DNA of 64,000 nt from Caldithrix sp964598255 (GCA_964598255.1 CAZRBA010000096.1:1-64000), one strand, 5' to 3'. Counted from the stretch's first letter, positions 17,877 through 26,578 are shown. Translations and numbers: made by a program. Notes: generated by a model from the sequence alone, not told the origin.

Positions 17877-17934
17877 ATATCGGATAAAGTTTTTGTGGCT
17901 TTTTTGTTTGTCGGATATTTAAAGATTGCTGTTT

Positions 17935-19431
17935 TTAGGTTGCTTTGTCGGTTAGGTAATAGCAATTTTCTTCGGAGACGAGTCGTTCGAAAATTTCTTC
18001 GTTATGCGAAATAAGCAATATTCCGCTTCCCGCGGCCATTTTCCTTCGAATAATATCCAATACTTTACCGATGCTGGCGAAATCGAGTCCGTTTAACGGC
18101 TCGTCCAAAATAATCAAATCTGGGTGTAAAACCAGCGCCCGTAACAAATTTAATCGTTGCTTTTGTCCGCCGCTTAAATAGGCTACTTTTTGTTGTAAAA
18201 ATGCCTGCGGTAAATCCCATTCAAAGACCTCCTGCAAAACGTCTGAAATTTGACGGTCATTACGGAATTTAACGTTTGGCAAGCCTTTGAAAATATCCCG
18301 CACGCGGGCTTGCAAATTAAGTGCTTCGTCCGCATGCTGAAAAACCATGGCCAGTTTTTTACCCCAAATATGTTTACGCCATACGTTTTGATCGGTGGTT
18401 TCGCTAAAGGAGAAGCCTGCCAGTTTAAAACGAATGTATTGCGGGCGTTGCAAACCGGCAATAATTTTGGCCAGGGTGGTTTTGCCCATGCCACTGGGTG
18501 CTTTTAGATAAATAAGTTCCTGTCTGTGCAGCACAAGGGGAACGGGCTTACCTGTAGCTGCACCCTGCTTAAGAAAAAAAGTTTTGCCGAAAACCTTAAA
18601 TTCTGGTTCAACGGTTAAAACGGTTTGCGTGTTTGCCGCATGTTTGCCTTTTGCGGCGGCCCGTTGTTTTTTGAGCCAAGTTGTGTATTCGTTTGCTTTA
18701 AAGTTGAATACCTGTGCCTTTGGGCCCTTAAAACGTCGCAATTCCTTAAAATGAATTTTAGGCAACAAAGCGGAATGACGCTTTTCAATTTGGCTGATCA
18801 TGGAATAGTCGTGGGTAATTAGCAAAATGGTAAACGGGTTTTGCGCGTATTGTCTTAAAAGCTCCCGTAAAAATATATTACGGTAAGCATTGTCCAAGCT
18901 GCCGGTCGGTTCGTCAAAAACAAAGAGACGGTTTGCACTGCCCGCAGTAAGGGCCAATTTTTTAAATGCCATGGCTAGTAAAATGCGCTGCTTTTCTCCA
19001 CCGCTGGGACGGAATGGCTTGGGGTACACCTTAAGTAAAGGCCGAATGTGTGTTTCGTAGGGTTGCTGCCAGAGAATTCGTAAAATTTCTTCCTGTCTGT
19101 TCGCCGCTTTTGCCAGGGGGCCTTCGTTTAATTGCTCTTGTAAGGTCATTAATGGATTTAAATGGGTGGACGGTTCTTGAAAAACGAAGAATCCGTTGCG
19201 TTGTAATCGGCGTACAAATCCGGAATGCAAGTAGGTGCGGTAGGGTTTGCCGTTAATGGAAATATCAAATTCATGTGCATCGAGTAAGCCGAAAATCGCC
19301 TGTGCAATAAGCGTTTTACCAATACCCGATTCTCCCAAAAGCACGGTGATTTCGCCCGCATCAAGTTGAAAATCGTCGATGGCAACCAGCGTGCGGTCAA
19401 AGCTACGAATATGAATTTGGTAGCGCATCAT
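17935..19431 (-). CDS. Fused double ATPase of a Yej/Dpp-type ABC transporter
   Basis: A 498-residue protein with two ABC ATPase domains, laid out like YejF (529 in E. coli). Domain 1: Walker A GESGIGKT (33-40), signature RPSGGEKQR (141-149), Walker B VFDEPTGSLD (171-180). Domain 2: Walker A APSGMGKT (311-318), signature LSGGQKQR (419-426), Walker B ILDEPLNGLD (441-450). Both sites look competent. It powers import or export of peptides or similar oligomers through the two permeases upstream. The start overlaps the permease stop as ATGA. The linker between domains (about 230-280) is short and basic. Confidence 0.85.
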   Translation of the reverse strand: MMRYQIHIRSFDRTLVAIDDFQLDAGEITVLLGESGIGKTLIAQAIFGLLDAHEFDISINGKPYRTYLHSGFVRRLQRNGFFVFQEPSTHLNPLMTLQEQLNEGPLAKAANRQEEILRILWQQPYETHIRPLLKVYPKPFRPSGGEKQRILLAMAFKKLALTAGSANRLFVFDEPTGSLDNAYRNIFLRELLRQYAQNPFTILLITHDYSMISQIEKRHSALLPKIHFKELRRFKGPKAQVFNFKANEYTTWLKKQRAAAKGKHAANTQTVLTVEPEFKVFGKTFFLKQGAATGKPVPLVLHRQELIYLKAPSGMGKTTLAKIIAGLQRPQYIRFKLAGFSFSETTDQNVWRKHIWGKKLAMVFQHADEALNLQARVRDIFKGLPNVKFRNDRQISDVLQEVFEWDLPQAFLQQKVAYLSGGQKQRLNLLRALVLHPDLIILDEPLNGLDFASIGKVLDIIRRKMAAGSGILLISHNEEIFERLVSEENCYYLTDKAT

Positions 19432-20387
19432 AGGTGAAACCTTTCGGCTAACGCATTGGTAATTTTGTATAACGAAAACAGAGTAAAAACGATAACCAAC
19501 GCCACACTAATGCCCTGTAGGTGTCTGAAAAACAAATTGGGCAAGTAGTCGGGATGGGTTAAGGCATAACCGATGGCCAGAATATCCTGTTTGCTATCGA
19601 TGTTTGCCAGAAGGCTGCCCAATGTTACCGGCAAGTTGATAGCACTAATACGGGTGCTCAACCCCACGGAAACGATAAAGTCAACGCTGCATTGTAAAAA
19701 AATGGCAGCCGAAAAAACGGCGATCATTTTGTTCAGGATGTGCAGCCGGCTATTTTTCCAGAGGATATCGTAGTTTATGATGCGCCATTCGGAAATACCG
19801 GAAACACGCATGGCATTGAAAAAATCGGATTGACGGAAATAGGCAATACGCTCGCGTAAAAGAGCCACCACTTCCGGAAAAATGAACAATGCAAGAAAGA
19901 CGGACATCCGGAGCATGATGGCGATATTACTGGTAATTTGGCCTGTTTGGATTTCGTAGGTAATCCAAACATAACCGAGAAGAACACCTACGATTTGCGG
20001 AAGAGAACGAATAAGGTTCAGGGTAAACAGAATGGCGCCCGCAGCAATTGTTTTTTGGCGATCCGTAAAAAATTCAATGGAATATGCCGTAGCCCAGGCC
20101 ATGGCAAAACTAAAAAGGACTACAAGCGTGGCAATGAAAAGCGAATGGACGAATGCTTTTTCCAGCAAATGGCGTTCGGGAGCATGTAAAAAAAGTACAT
20201 CCCACAGCCAAAGCAACAGCAATCCGCCCGACCAAAACAGAAAATAAATTTGCGCCGCATAGCGGTTGCCGCCTTGCAGACGACGTTCGAGGCGAAATAA
20301 CTTTTGGGCCGCTGTTTGGCGAAATTTTGTGAAAAATGCCGAAAAACGTAAAATCGGGTTTTGTAAACGCTTCGGAATGTTAATCAT
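19428..20387 (-). CDS. ABC transporter permease, YejE/DppC-like
   Basis: A 319-residue inner-membrane permease with about six membrane segments. The cytoplasmic EAA-type loop that contacts the ATPase is visible as FFNAMRVSGISEWRII, similar to the EAA-G pattern of peptide permeases. Length and position match YejE/DppC. The start at 20387 overlaps the preceding permease stop as ATGA; a longer start at 20438 would run 50 bases into that gene. The sequence is divergent from textbook members, with a long N-terminal basic segment. Confidence 0.78.
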   Translation of the reverse strand: MINIPKRLQNPILRFSAFFTKFRQTAAQKLFRLERRLQGGNRYAAQIYFLFWSGGLLLLWLWDVLFLHAPERHLLEKAFVHSLFIATLVVLFSFAMAWATAYSIEFFTDRQKTIAAGAILFTLNLIRSLPQIVGVLLGYVWITYEIQTGQITSNIAIMLRMSVFLALFIFPEVVALLRERIAYFRQSDFFNAMRVSGISEWRIINYDILWKNSRLHILNKMIAVFSAAIFLQCSVDFIVSVGLSTRISAINLPVTLGSLLANIDSKQDILAIGYALTHPDYLPNLFFRHLQGISVALVIVFTLFSLYKITNALAERFHL

Positions 20388-21481
20388 TGATACCCCAAAC
20401 GTTTTTTTATTCTGTACAAAATTCCGTCCGTGGCCCATTCAGTGGCTTTAACCAATAAAAATATGCCCCAAATAATCAGAATAGCCAAATCATAATTGCG
20501 GTAAAGCAGTTGTTGCAGTAATTCGTAGCTAAGATGGCCGTGGATGTTTAAAGCCATTTCGATGATAATCAGGCCGGTAATGATGAAGGCGGCTTGTTCC
20601 TTAAATGTTGCTACATATTGAAACCGAGCGTTCATAAAAATATGTTGTAAAACGTGCCCGTTAAAATTTTTGCGCAGAGCAAACAAGGCACGCCACGAAA
20701 TTCCCTTGCGGCTTCCTGGCGTAAAATTGTGGTTTAAATTTTTTACTACGGCTGTGCGCACGTATCCTTTGCGACTTTCCGTAAGCAGCAGGTGAAAAAA
20801 CTTGTTGGCATAGGTAATAAGCACGCCGTTTGATATTATGCCCAATAAAATCATAAACAAGGTGGAGTCGGTATCAAAATCGGATTTGATGGAATAAGCG
20901 ATGACATACGCCGGAGCGAACAGTACAAAATAGAGCCCTGTTTTAATTAAAGCCGAAAGGCACAAAGCGAAAAAGACGTTCCAGTTTTTTACGGTGGGTT
21001 TTAGAAGTATCCGTCGTGCAGCCGATATGATGCGAACCGCATGCGAAGGTTGGTGTTGTTTGTAGCGCAAAAACAAATAGGTGCCCAATGTTTGCACACC
21101 GTAATACGTTAAAGCTATAACCAAAAGATAAATCCAAATAAAATTAAGATACATGGTAAACAGGCGACCTAACGAAACGCGATAAGTCGCTTTTTGGCGG
21201 GAAACAATACGTTGCTGCTGATTTTGGCGGTATTGTTGCATTTGTTGCCAATAGGTTAAAAAGCGGTTGCTGTCCGCTCCGGCAAATGCGGCAGCCATGT
21301 CTTTAAAGAGCTGAACCTGAAACGGGTCGTTAATATCCGGCTGAATACGATTGAGCATTTGTACGGCCGGAGAAGGCAAATTGCCGCTTGATGCCGGCGG
21401 GCGGGTTAGGCAAAACAAAACGAATAAAAACAAACTGACGAATATGGCGCTGCCTAAATGTTCTCGATTGATTTTTTTCAT
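20384..21481 (-). CDS. ABC transporter permease, YejB/DppB-like (divergent)
   Basis: A 365-residue membrane protein, the same length as YejB. One N-terminal membrane segment is followed by a long periplasmic region rich in Gln (about 40-100), then about five more segments. The weak EAA-type loop is KGYVRTAVVKNLNHNF, and the end (NYDLAILIIWGIFLLVKATEW) matches the last segment of DppB-type permeases. Assigned mainly from topology and neighbours. It overlaps the exported-protein gene upstream by 4 bases. Confidence 0.68.
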   Translation of the reverse strand: MKKINREHLGSAIFVSLFLFVLFCLTRPPASSGNLPSPAVQMLNRIQPDINDPFQVQLFKDMAAAFAGADSNRFLTYWQQMQQYRQNQQQRIVSRQKATYRVSLGRLFTMYLNFIWIYLLVIALTYYGVQTLGTYLFLRYKQHQPSHAVRIISAARRILLKPTVKNWNVFFALCLSALIKTGLYFVLFAPAYVIAYSIKSDFDTDSTLFMILLGIISNGVLITYANKFFHLLLTESRKGYVRTAVVKNLNHNFTPGSRKGISWRALFALRKNFNGHVLQHIFMNARFQYVATFKEQAAFIITGLIIIEMALNIHGHLSYELLQQLLYRNYDLAILIIWGIFLLVKATEWATDGILYRIKKRLGYQ

Positions 21482-22338
21482 GGTCGAACCTGCCGAATAA
21501 CAAGCTTTCCGTTTTGATTCGATTGCATCTCAAAATGAAATTGTCGACAAAGATCACTCAATTCGTTTTCAAAAATTTGCGTGCTCCGTTTCCATTGTTT
21601 TAACATGGCCGGCTCGGAAAAGCGTACTATCAATCGACCTTTTTGCTTTTCCAGCACCCATTGCGGTGCTGTTCGGTTTTTTCGTTTTCCCGTTACCTTT
21701 TGGAAATAGCGAAAAAATTTTTGATACATACGGTTTTTTCGATTCAGGAAATACTGCAATTGTAACGTGAAATTTTGCCATTGCTCGGCCAGTTTCAATT
21801 CCGCACGATTTATTTTTTGCAGGCGATAACGATAGCGCACGGGCAAAATAGCGAAAGAATAAGGCGCCTGCCAGGTACGTATGTAATAATAGGCCCCGAA
21901 TTGAAACAGCAAAACCAATTTTTGTCCCGGCAGGAGCGTACGCACAACCCGTTTGGTTTTGGGATGTAAAAGAGGTAATTCTTTACCCGCCTTAATACGC
22001 ACGGTGTCATCGATTATTCGTACTTTTTTGAGCAGAAGGTAATAACCCGTTTGTTCGATTCCACGGGGTTGTGCCGAAGCATTGAGGATTACAAAATAAG
22101 TTTGTCCCAAAATACGTACGCGTTGTACCCGTGTAATGCCATCGGGCAGTGTTTCTTTTTTTCCTAAAACAAGGGGTAAAAAAGCAGGCCATTGGCTTTT
22201 GACGGTTTCGGGAACAGAACGTTGATACGCATCCAGTAAAGCTAAAGGTTGTGCATGTTCGACAATCAAAACATAGTTTTGCCCGACCATGGCGCCCGCA
22301 CCGAAATATAGCAATAGCAAAAAAAGAATACGTTTCAT
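21478..22338 (-). CDS. Exported protein of unknown function in the Yej-like operon
   Basis: A 286-residue protein with a clear signal peptide (about 1-19, cut near AGAMVGQ). The mature part is basic and rich in aromatic residues, with a probable beta segment (about 100-180) and a charged helical C-terminal half (RKNRMYQKFFRYFQ). It has none of the features of a type 5 solute-binding protein and is half that length, yet occupies the yejA position as first gene of a four-gene overlapping operon. I do not recognise the family. It could be a small periplasmic partner or an adaptor of the transporter. Confidence 0.7.
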   Translation of the reverse strand: MKRILFLLLLYFGAGAMVGQNYVLIVEHAQPLALLDAYQRSVPETVKSQWPAFLPLVLGKKETLPDGITRVQRVRILGQTYFVILNASAQPRGIEQTGYYLLLKKVRIIDDTVRIKAGKELPLLHPKTKRVVRTLLPGQKLVLLFQFGAYYYIRTWQAPYSFAILPVRYRYRLQKINRAELKLAEQWQNFTLQLQYFLNRKNRMYQKFFRYFQKVTGKRKNRTAPQWVLEKQKGRLIVRFSEPAMLKQWKRSTQIFENELSDLCRQFHFEMQSNQNGKLVIRQVRP

Positions 22339-22424
22339 GAATTTTTTCTTGTTTGTTTTTTACGGAGGTTAACGATTTTGTCAAATGGTTGCAATATAAA
22401 AAAGTCGAACAAAATAAAAAAGGT

Positions 22425-22493
22425 AAAAAGCCGTTAGCGCTCCGAGCAAAATGGTTTGCTTACCTTATAAGCGCACGGCTGCCCGGCTTTTTT
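22425..22493 (-). terminator. Nested hairpin element, probable terminator
   Basis: AAAAAGCCG (22425-22433) pairs with CGGCTTTTT (22484-22492). Inside lie GCGC/GCGC and a perfect stem AGCAAA (22445-22450) / TTTGCT (22455-22460) with a 4-base loop. A and T runs flank both sides. On the minus strand it would end the message of the outer-membrane barrel genes. Confidence 0.55.
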
Positions 22494-22605
22494 ATTTGAA
22501 CATAGCCGAACAAAGGGTCGGCAAAAGATATGGCCTTGAACAAGGTTTTTAATAAAAGATAACGGGCAGAGCACCTATAAGCATTGCCGTTATTTATCGT
22601 CGTAA

Positions 22606-23310
22606 TTACAGATAAAGCGATAAGCCCAAATAAATAGTTTTGGGAGAGAGCATCCAACCTGAATAATCGGCGGTTATTTTTTCGGATCGGGTTTCCGATT
22701 GATTAAGATATTTTTTGTTTGTTGTCTGATGTTTATCGAAATAGGAGAGTCTTAAACCATATTGCAAACTTAAACTCATATTTGAATGGAAAAACCATTC
22801 CACCCCAGAAAGCGCAAGAATTCCGTAAACGTAGCGCGTTGATTTTTGCGTATTGTAACTGCTTGAGAGCGAGAGCTGCCGCGATTCGGAGTAAGCATAT
22901 TCATAAGAAAAGCTTGGTCCAAAGCCGAGATAAAGTTTAATAGATTTTTGAGGATGCACATAATACAAATAAGGAATGTTTATGGTAAATCTGTAGGAAT
23001 CATTATCTCTGTGCGTTGTGGATGCGAGCGAATCCTGAGAGTCTTTGTTTTTTAAGTCGTTGGTAGAATTACCGAATTCGGTGCTAATGCCGATGCGCAA
23101 AGCCGAACGATCATTGAAATGATATTTTAAAGAAAGGGCTGAGCCTTCATAACCGGCGAACTTGAGAAAATCGGTAACGGAAAACTGTAAAGCATAACGC
23201 TTAAAATGGAATATTTTTGCGGAGCTATCGGCTTTGCTTTGGGCGAAGATGAGTTGGGTGGAAAGCAATAAAAGAAGAGTTGTAATGATGGTAAGTCGTA
23301 ATGTTTTCAT
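22606..23310 (-). CDS. Small outer-membrane beta-barrel protein (copy 2)
   Basis: A 234-residue exported protein. A signal peptide of about 23 residues ends at IFAQ. The rest alternates hydrophobic and polar residues in strands such as LSLKYHFNDRSALRIGIS and RFTINIPYLYYVH, and ends YLGLSLYL with a terminal hydrophobic residue, as in outer-membrane barrels. It resembles the gene just upstream in plan (RYALQFS versus RYAFQFQ, GVEWFFHSN versus GAEWLCCRN, IYLGLSLYL versus IFLGLSIYF), so the two are paralogues. Their reading frames overlap as ATGA. No specific function can be assigned. Confidence 0.75.
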   Translation of the reverse strand: MKTLRLTIITTLLLLLSTQLIFAQSKADSSAKIFHFKRYALQFSVTDFLKFAGYEGSALSLKYHFNDRSALRIGISTEFGNSTNDLKNKDSQDSLASTTHRDNDSYRFTINIPYLYYVHPQKSIKLYLGFGPSFSYEYAYSESRQLSLSSSYNTQKSTRYVYGILALSGVEWFFHSNMSLSLQYGLRLSYFDKHQTTNKKYLNQSETRSEKITADYSGWMLSPKTIYLGLSLYL

Positions 23311-24062
23311 TTTTCTACCTCCGTTTTCATCTTATTTGTTTTTGTTTTTAGATCAAAATAGATACTTAACCCGAGAAAGATATTTTCCGCCGAAAGGTTA
23401 AATTTTTCGGAAGTATAAATTATTGCATCTTTTGTCGTTGAACCAGTTTTAGTAAAACGGCTCTTTTCGTATTTTACCGTGATTTTATATTCCAAATTCA
23501 AACTAAAATTTCGGCAACAAAGCCATTCCGCTCCGGTAACCAAACCCATACCGAAGATGGTTTTTGTCAGTTCGTATTTTAAAGAACCGCTTTTACGGGA
23601 ATTGCCGGAAGCGTATAATTCGGGGCCTGCACCGATATACCATTTAATACGTTTTTGCGGCCGAGGAAAATACAGATATTGCACAAAAAGGCCGTTTATT
23701 AAATTGGCAAAATCGGTTTTTATATTTGCGGTATCCGAGCCAGAAGGGTTTTCGGCGAATTTTTGATATGTACTCTTGCCTTTGAAATCGCCTATGGATA
23801 CTCCCAACCGTAGTTGTGCGTTGTTCGTTAAACGGATTTTTCCAGAAAACGAACTGTTGGTAAGGGGATAAAAACTCATACCGCGTTCGTTCTTTACCAT
23901 CTGAAACTGAAATGCATATCGGGGAAACCGGAATGACGGGAAAGCGGGTTGTGCTATGGCATTTACGGTAAAACTGAAAAAAATAAAAAACAGGCCGGTC
24001 CGGGCCAGAGAGAGTTTTTTAAACATAATGGCCCGGCTAAACACAAACAACGAAATTTTCAT
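23307..24062 (-). CDS. Small outer-membrane beta-barrel protein (copy 1)
   Basis: A 251-residue exported protein with a signal peptide ending near NAIAQ. Barrel-like strands follow (FRFPRYAFQFQ, FLGLSIYF near the end), and a central GAGPELY hairpin matches GFGPSFSY in the paralogue downstream. The start at 24062 has AAGGAA upstream; a shorter start at 24026 lacks one but would give a more typical signal peptide. A charged C-terminal tail (KTKTNKMKTEVEK) extends past the last strand and overlaps the next start codon, which is odd for a barrel and suggests the true ancestral end was at the strand. Confidence 0.72.
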   Translation of the reverse strand: MKISLFVFSRAIMFKKLSLARTGLFFIFFSFTVNAIAQPAFPSFRFPRYAFQFQMVKNERGMSFYPLTNSSFSGKIRLTNNAQLRLGVSIGDFKGKSTYQKFAENPSGSDTANIKTDFANLINGLFVQYLYFPRPQKRIKWYIGAGPELYASGNSRKSGSLKYELTKTIFGMGLVTGAEWLCCRNFSLNLEYKITVKYEKSRFTKTGSTTKDAIIYTSEKFNLSAENIFLGLSIYFDLKTKTNKMKTEVEK

Positions 24063-24163
24063 CGGTTAATTCCTTGTTTATGATATTGGGGGAAGTTGCT
24101 TTTCAAGAATAATATAAAACAAAAAATATTAAAAAAAAATAAGTGGGGAATTTTTTGAGGAAG

Positions 24164-24189
24164 CCCACACCGGTGTTTTTTTGTGCGGG
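24164..24189 (-). terminator. Possible hairpin after deoC
   Basis: CCCACAC (24164-24170) pairs with GTGCGGG (24183-24189) with one G-U pair. The T-run is in the loop rather than after the stem, so termination is doubtful. Confidence 0.3.
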
Positions 24190-24199
24190 TTAAAGCCGA

Positions 24200-25036
24200 T
24201 TAGTAATCGTCTTTGGAAGACGAAGTGCCATTGCTTACAATAGCTACACTGGCGCTGGCGCCGATTCTTGTAGCCCCCGCTTCTACCATTTTACAGGCTT
24301 CTTCGTAAGTGCGTACGCCTCCGCTGGCTTTAACACCCAGCTTGGAACCGACAACTTTGCGCATGAGCGCTACGTCTTTTACCGTTGCCCCGCCTTTGCT
24401 AAATCCCGTAGATGTTTTAACAAAATTGGCACCGGCATGCATGGCAATGGTACAGGCGGCCACTTTTTCTTCGTCGCTAAGCAAGCAGGTTTCGAGAATC
24501 ACTTTAACAACATGTCGTCTGGCAGCACGGACCACCGAACGGATGTCGTGTTCTACCAAGGCATAATCGCCCGATTTTAAGGCGCCTATATTAAGGACCA
24601 TGTCAATTTCGTCGGCTCCGTTTTCAATGGCCAGTTCGGTTTCTTTGGCCTTTACCTGCGGAAAGGTGGCTCCTAAAGGGAAGCCGATTACGGTAACCAC
24701 CTTGGGCGAATGTCCGCGTAATTTTCGGTAAGCCAGCGGCACCCAGGTAGGATTAATACACACGGAAGCAAAATTGTATTGAATGGCTTCGTCGCAAATT
24801 TTCTCGATTTGCTCTTTGGTGGCATCCGGTTTTAACAGGGTATGATCGATCCATTTGGCCAGTTCGTATTTGGGCGGGCAGGTGGGCCCTTCGGCTCCGA
24901 CACGATCGGCACCGAACGAAATCAATTCGTTGGCCGCGTCATAAGAAAAAGGACGGATTTCACCTCTGCCGTTTTGCGTTTCTTTAATAACTTGCGTGAT
25001 AATTTTTTCGATAACATCGGGCGTGATGGTTGCCAT
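24200..25036 (-). CDS. deoC: Deoxyribose-phosphate aldolase with N-terminal extension
   Basis: A class I aldolase that splits 2-deoxyribose-5-phosphate into glyceraldehyde-3-phosphate and acetaldehyde. The Schiff-base lysine is in FVKTSTGF and the second lysine in GVKASGGVR. The core begins near residue 57 (ELAKWIDHTLLKPDAT). The first 56 residues are extra compared with short DeoC (about 220) and start with an amphipathic helix, TPDVIEKIITQVIKETQN, like the targeting peptides of enzymes packed in bacterial microcompartments. No shell genes are in the window. The gene lies downstream of a phosphohexomutase on the same strand. Confidence 0.94.
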   Translation of the reverse strand: MATITPDVIEKIITQVIKETQNGRGEIRPFSYDAANELISFGADRVGAEGPTCPPKYELAKWIDHTLLKPDATKEQIEKICDEAIQYNFASVCINPTWVPLAYRKLRGHSPKVVTVIGFPLGATFPQVKAKETELAIENGADEIDMVLNIGALKSGDYALVEHDIRSVVRAARRHVVKVILETCLLSDEEKVAACTIAMHAGANFVKTSTGFSKGGATVKDVALMRKVVGSKLGVKASGGVRTYEEACKMVEAGATRIGASASVAIVSNGTSSSKDDY

Positions 25037-25105
25037 GCGATCATTTCTCCCGCAATTTAATGGATGTTGTTTTGTGCTTTTGGCTGTTTTTTTGCAAATT
25101 GCTTA

Positions 25106-25132
25106 AAAACAAATGCCGCATTTTATGGCATT
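25106..25132 (-). terminator. Probable terminator after the phosphohexomutase gene
   Basis: On the minus strand AATGCC and GGCATT (25112-25117 and 25127-25132) form a 6-bp stem with a 9-base loop, followed by TGTTTTTAAG. It separates the mutase from deoC. Confidence 0.5.
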
Positions 25133-25171
25133 GCGCTCAAGTTGCCAATTGCATTTGCGCAGCCCAGTCGA

Positions 25172-26521
25172 TTATGCCTTTTGAATTTCTTTGATAAAAC
25201 GATCGGCCAGATCTTCGGCCTCGTTTAACGTCGGAGCCTCGGCAATTACACGCATAATGGGTTCGGTATTAGATTTGCGTAAGTGCACCCAACTGTGTTC
25301 AAAATCGATCTTCAGGCCGTCTAACGTATTGATATCGTATTCTTTGTATTTTTTTTGTAATAATTGTAAAATGTGATCCGGATCGAGCTCGGCAATGTCT
25401 ACTTTCTTTTTGACCATTTCATACTGAGGCAGCGAGGCCTTTAGCTCTTTCATCGTGCCGCCGTGTTCCAGTAAGGCTTGCAAAGTAAGTGCAATGGCCA
25501 CCGGTGCATCACGTCCGACATGTACTTCCGGTAAAATAACGCCGCCGTTTCCTTCGCCCCCGAGAATGGCCTCGATTTCCTTCATCTTTTCGGCCACATT
25601 TATTTCACCAACTTTACTGCGTACTACCATACAGTTGTAATATTTGGCAATATCTTCCGATGCTCGGGAAGTGGACATATTAATGACCATGCGTCCCAGT
25701 GTTTTGGAAAAGATCAGTTTGGCCGCAATAACAAGGGTGTATTCTTCGCCGATGGGAGTGCCTTCATTATCCACAATGGCGCAGCGGTCCACATCGGGAT
25801 CGACGGCAAAGCCTACATCGGCCTCTACTTGACGTACGGTTTCGCCGAGTTGTGTTAAATTTTCGGGTAAAGGTTCGGGAGTGTGTGCAAAGCGTCCGTT
25901 CGGTTCCCGATTAATAACCGTGACCTCGCATCCGAGTTTTTGTAACAATTCCGGAATGATAACTCCGCCGGCGCCGTTAACTGTATCTACCGCCACTTTA
26001 AAATGGCGCTTACGAATGGCATCCACATTTAAATACGAAATATCGAGTATTTTTTCGATATGGCGACGGGTTGCGTTTTTATCAAACGTTACTTTGCCCA
26101 ATTGGTCCCATGATTTTAGCTCGGCCTCTTTGCGATCGGCCATGGCATAAACTTGTGCGGCCGCTTGCGGAGGTAAAAATCGTCCGTCGGGCGCCATAAA
26201 CTTTAAGCCGTTCCATTGAACGGGATTATGGCTTGCCGTAATGGCAATACCACCGGCCGCCCGATGGTGTACAATTTCCAGCTCTACGGTCGGTGTGGTT
26301 ACGATGCCGATGTCAATAACTTCGCAACCGCTGGCGACCAAACAGCCCTTTACGATGTCGTTAATCAAGGGGCCGGAAACGCGGGAATCGCGTCCTACTA
26401 CTACTTTGCCTCCGTTGATGTATTTGGCAAAAGCCAGGGTGTATTTTTGAATAACTTGCGGTGTAAGCGTCGTACCAATTTCTCCGCGCAAACCCGAAAT
26501 AGAGACCATTAAACGAGACAC
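25172..26521 (-). CDS. Phosphohexomutase (phosphoglucosamine/phosphomannomutase family)
   Basis: A 449-residue alpha-D-phosphohexomutase. The phosphoserine is S97 in ITASHNP, the magnesium loop is DPDVDRC, the sugar loop GEGNGG and the phosphate loop RKSNTEPIMR. It begins SISGLRGEIG, like GlmM and archaeal-type members. The most likely role is glucosamine-6-P to glucosamine-1-P for UDP-GlcNAc synthesis, but members of this branch can also act as phosphopentomutases, and deoC next door makes that worth noting. A good AAGGAGG ribosome site lies 5' of the ATG. Confidence 0.87.
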   Translation of the reverse strand: MSRLMVSISGLRGEIGTTLTPQVIQKYTLAFAKYINGGKVVVGRDSRVSGPLINDIVKGCLVASGCEVIDIGIVTTPTVELEIVHHRAAGGIAITASHNPVQWNGLKFMAPDGRFLPPQAAAQVYAMADRKEAELKSWDQLGKVTFDKNATRRHIEKILDISYLNVDAIRKRHFKVAVDTVNGAGGVIIPELLQKLGCEVTVINREPNGRFAHTPEPLPENLTQLGETVRQVEADVGFAVDPDVDRCAIVDNEGTPIGEEYTLVIAAKLIFSKTLGRMVINMSTSRASEDIAKYYNCMVVRSKVGEINVAEKMKEIEAILGGEGNGGVILPEVHVGRDAPVAIALTLQALLEHGGTMKELKASLPQYEMVKKKVDIAELDPDHILQLLQKKYKEYDINTLDGLKIDFEHSWVHLRKSNTEPIMRVIAEAPTLNEAEDLADRFIKEIQKA

Positions 26522-26550
26522 ATTACCTCCTTAAAAATTGCATCGGTTGT

Positions 26551-26578
26551 AATGTCCCAATTTAGTATTCGGGACATT
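26551..26578. promoter_or_regulatory. Inverted repeat in the divergent mutase/DUF362 region
   Basis: AATGTCCC (26551-26558) and GGGACATT (26571-26578) form a perfect 8-bp dyad with 12 bases between. It is 30 bases upstream of the mutase start and could be an operator or a 5' UTR hairpin. Confidence 0.45.

Noticed and set aside
17877..17934. Terminator after lon
   Set aside because: The repeated TCGGATA is direct, not inverted, so no stable stem forms.
18610..18627. Palindrome copy inside the double-ATPase gene
   Set aside because: ACGGTTAAAACGGTTT is a direct rather than inverted arrangement and lies in coding sequence.
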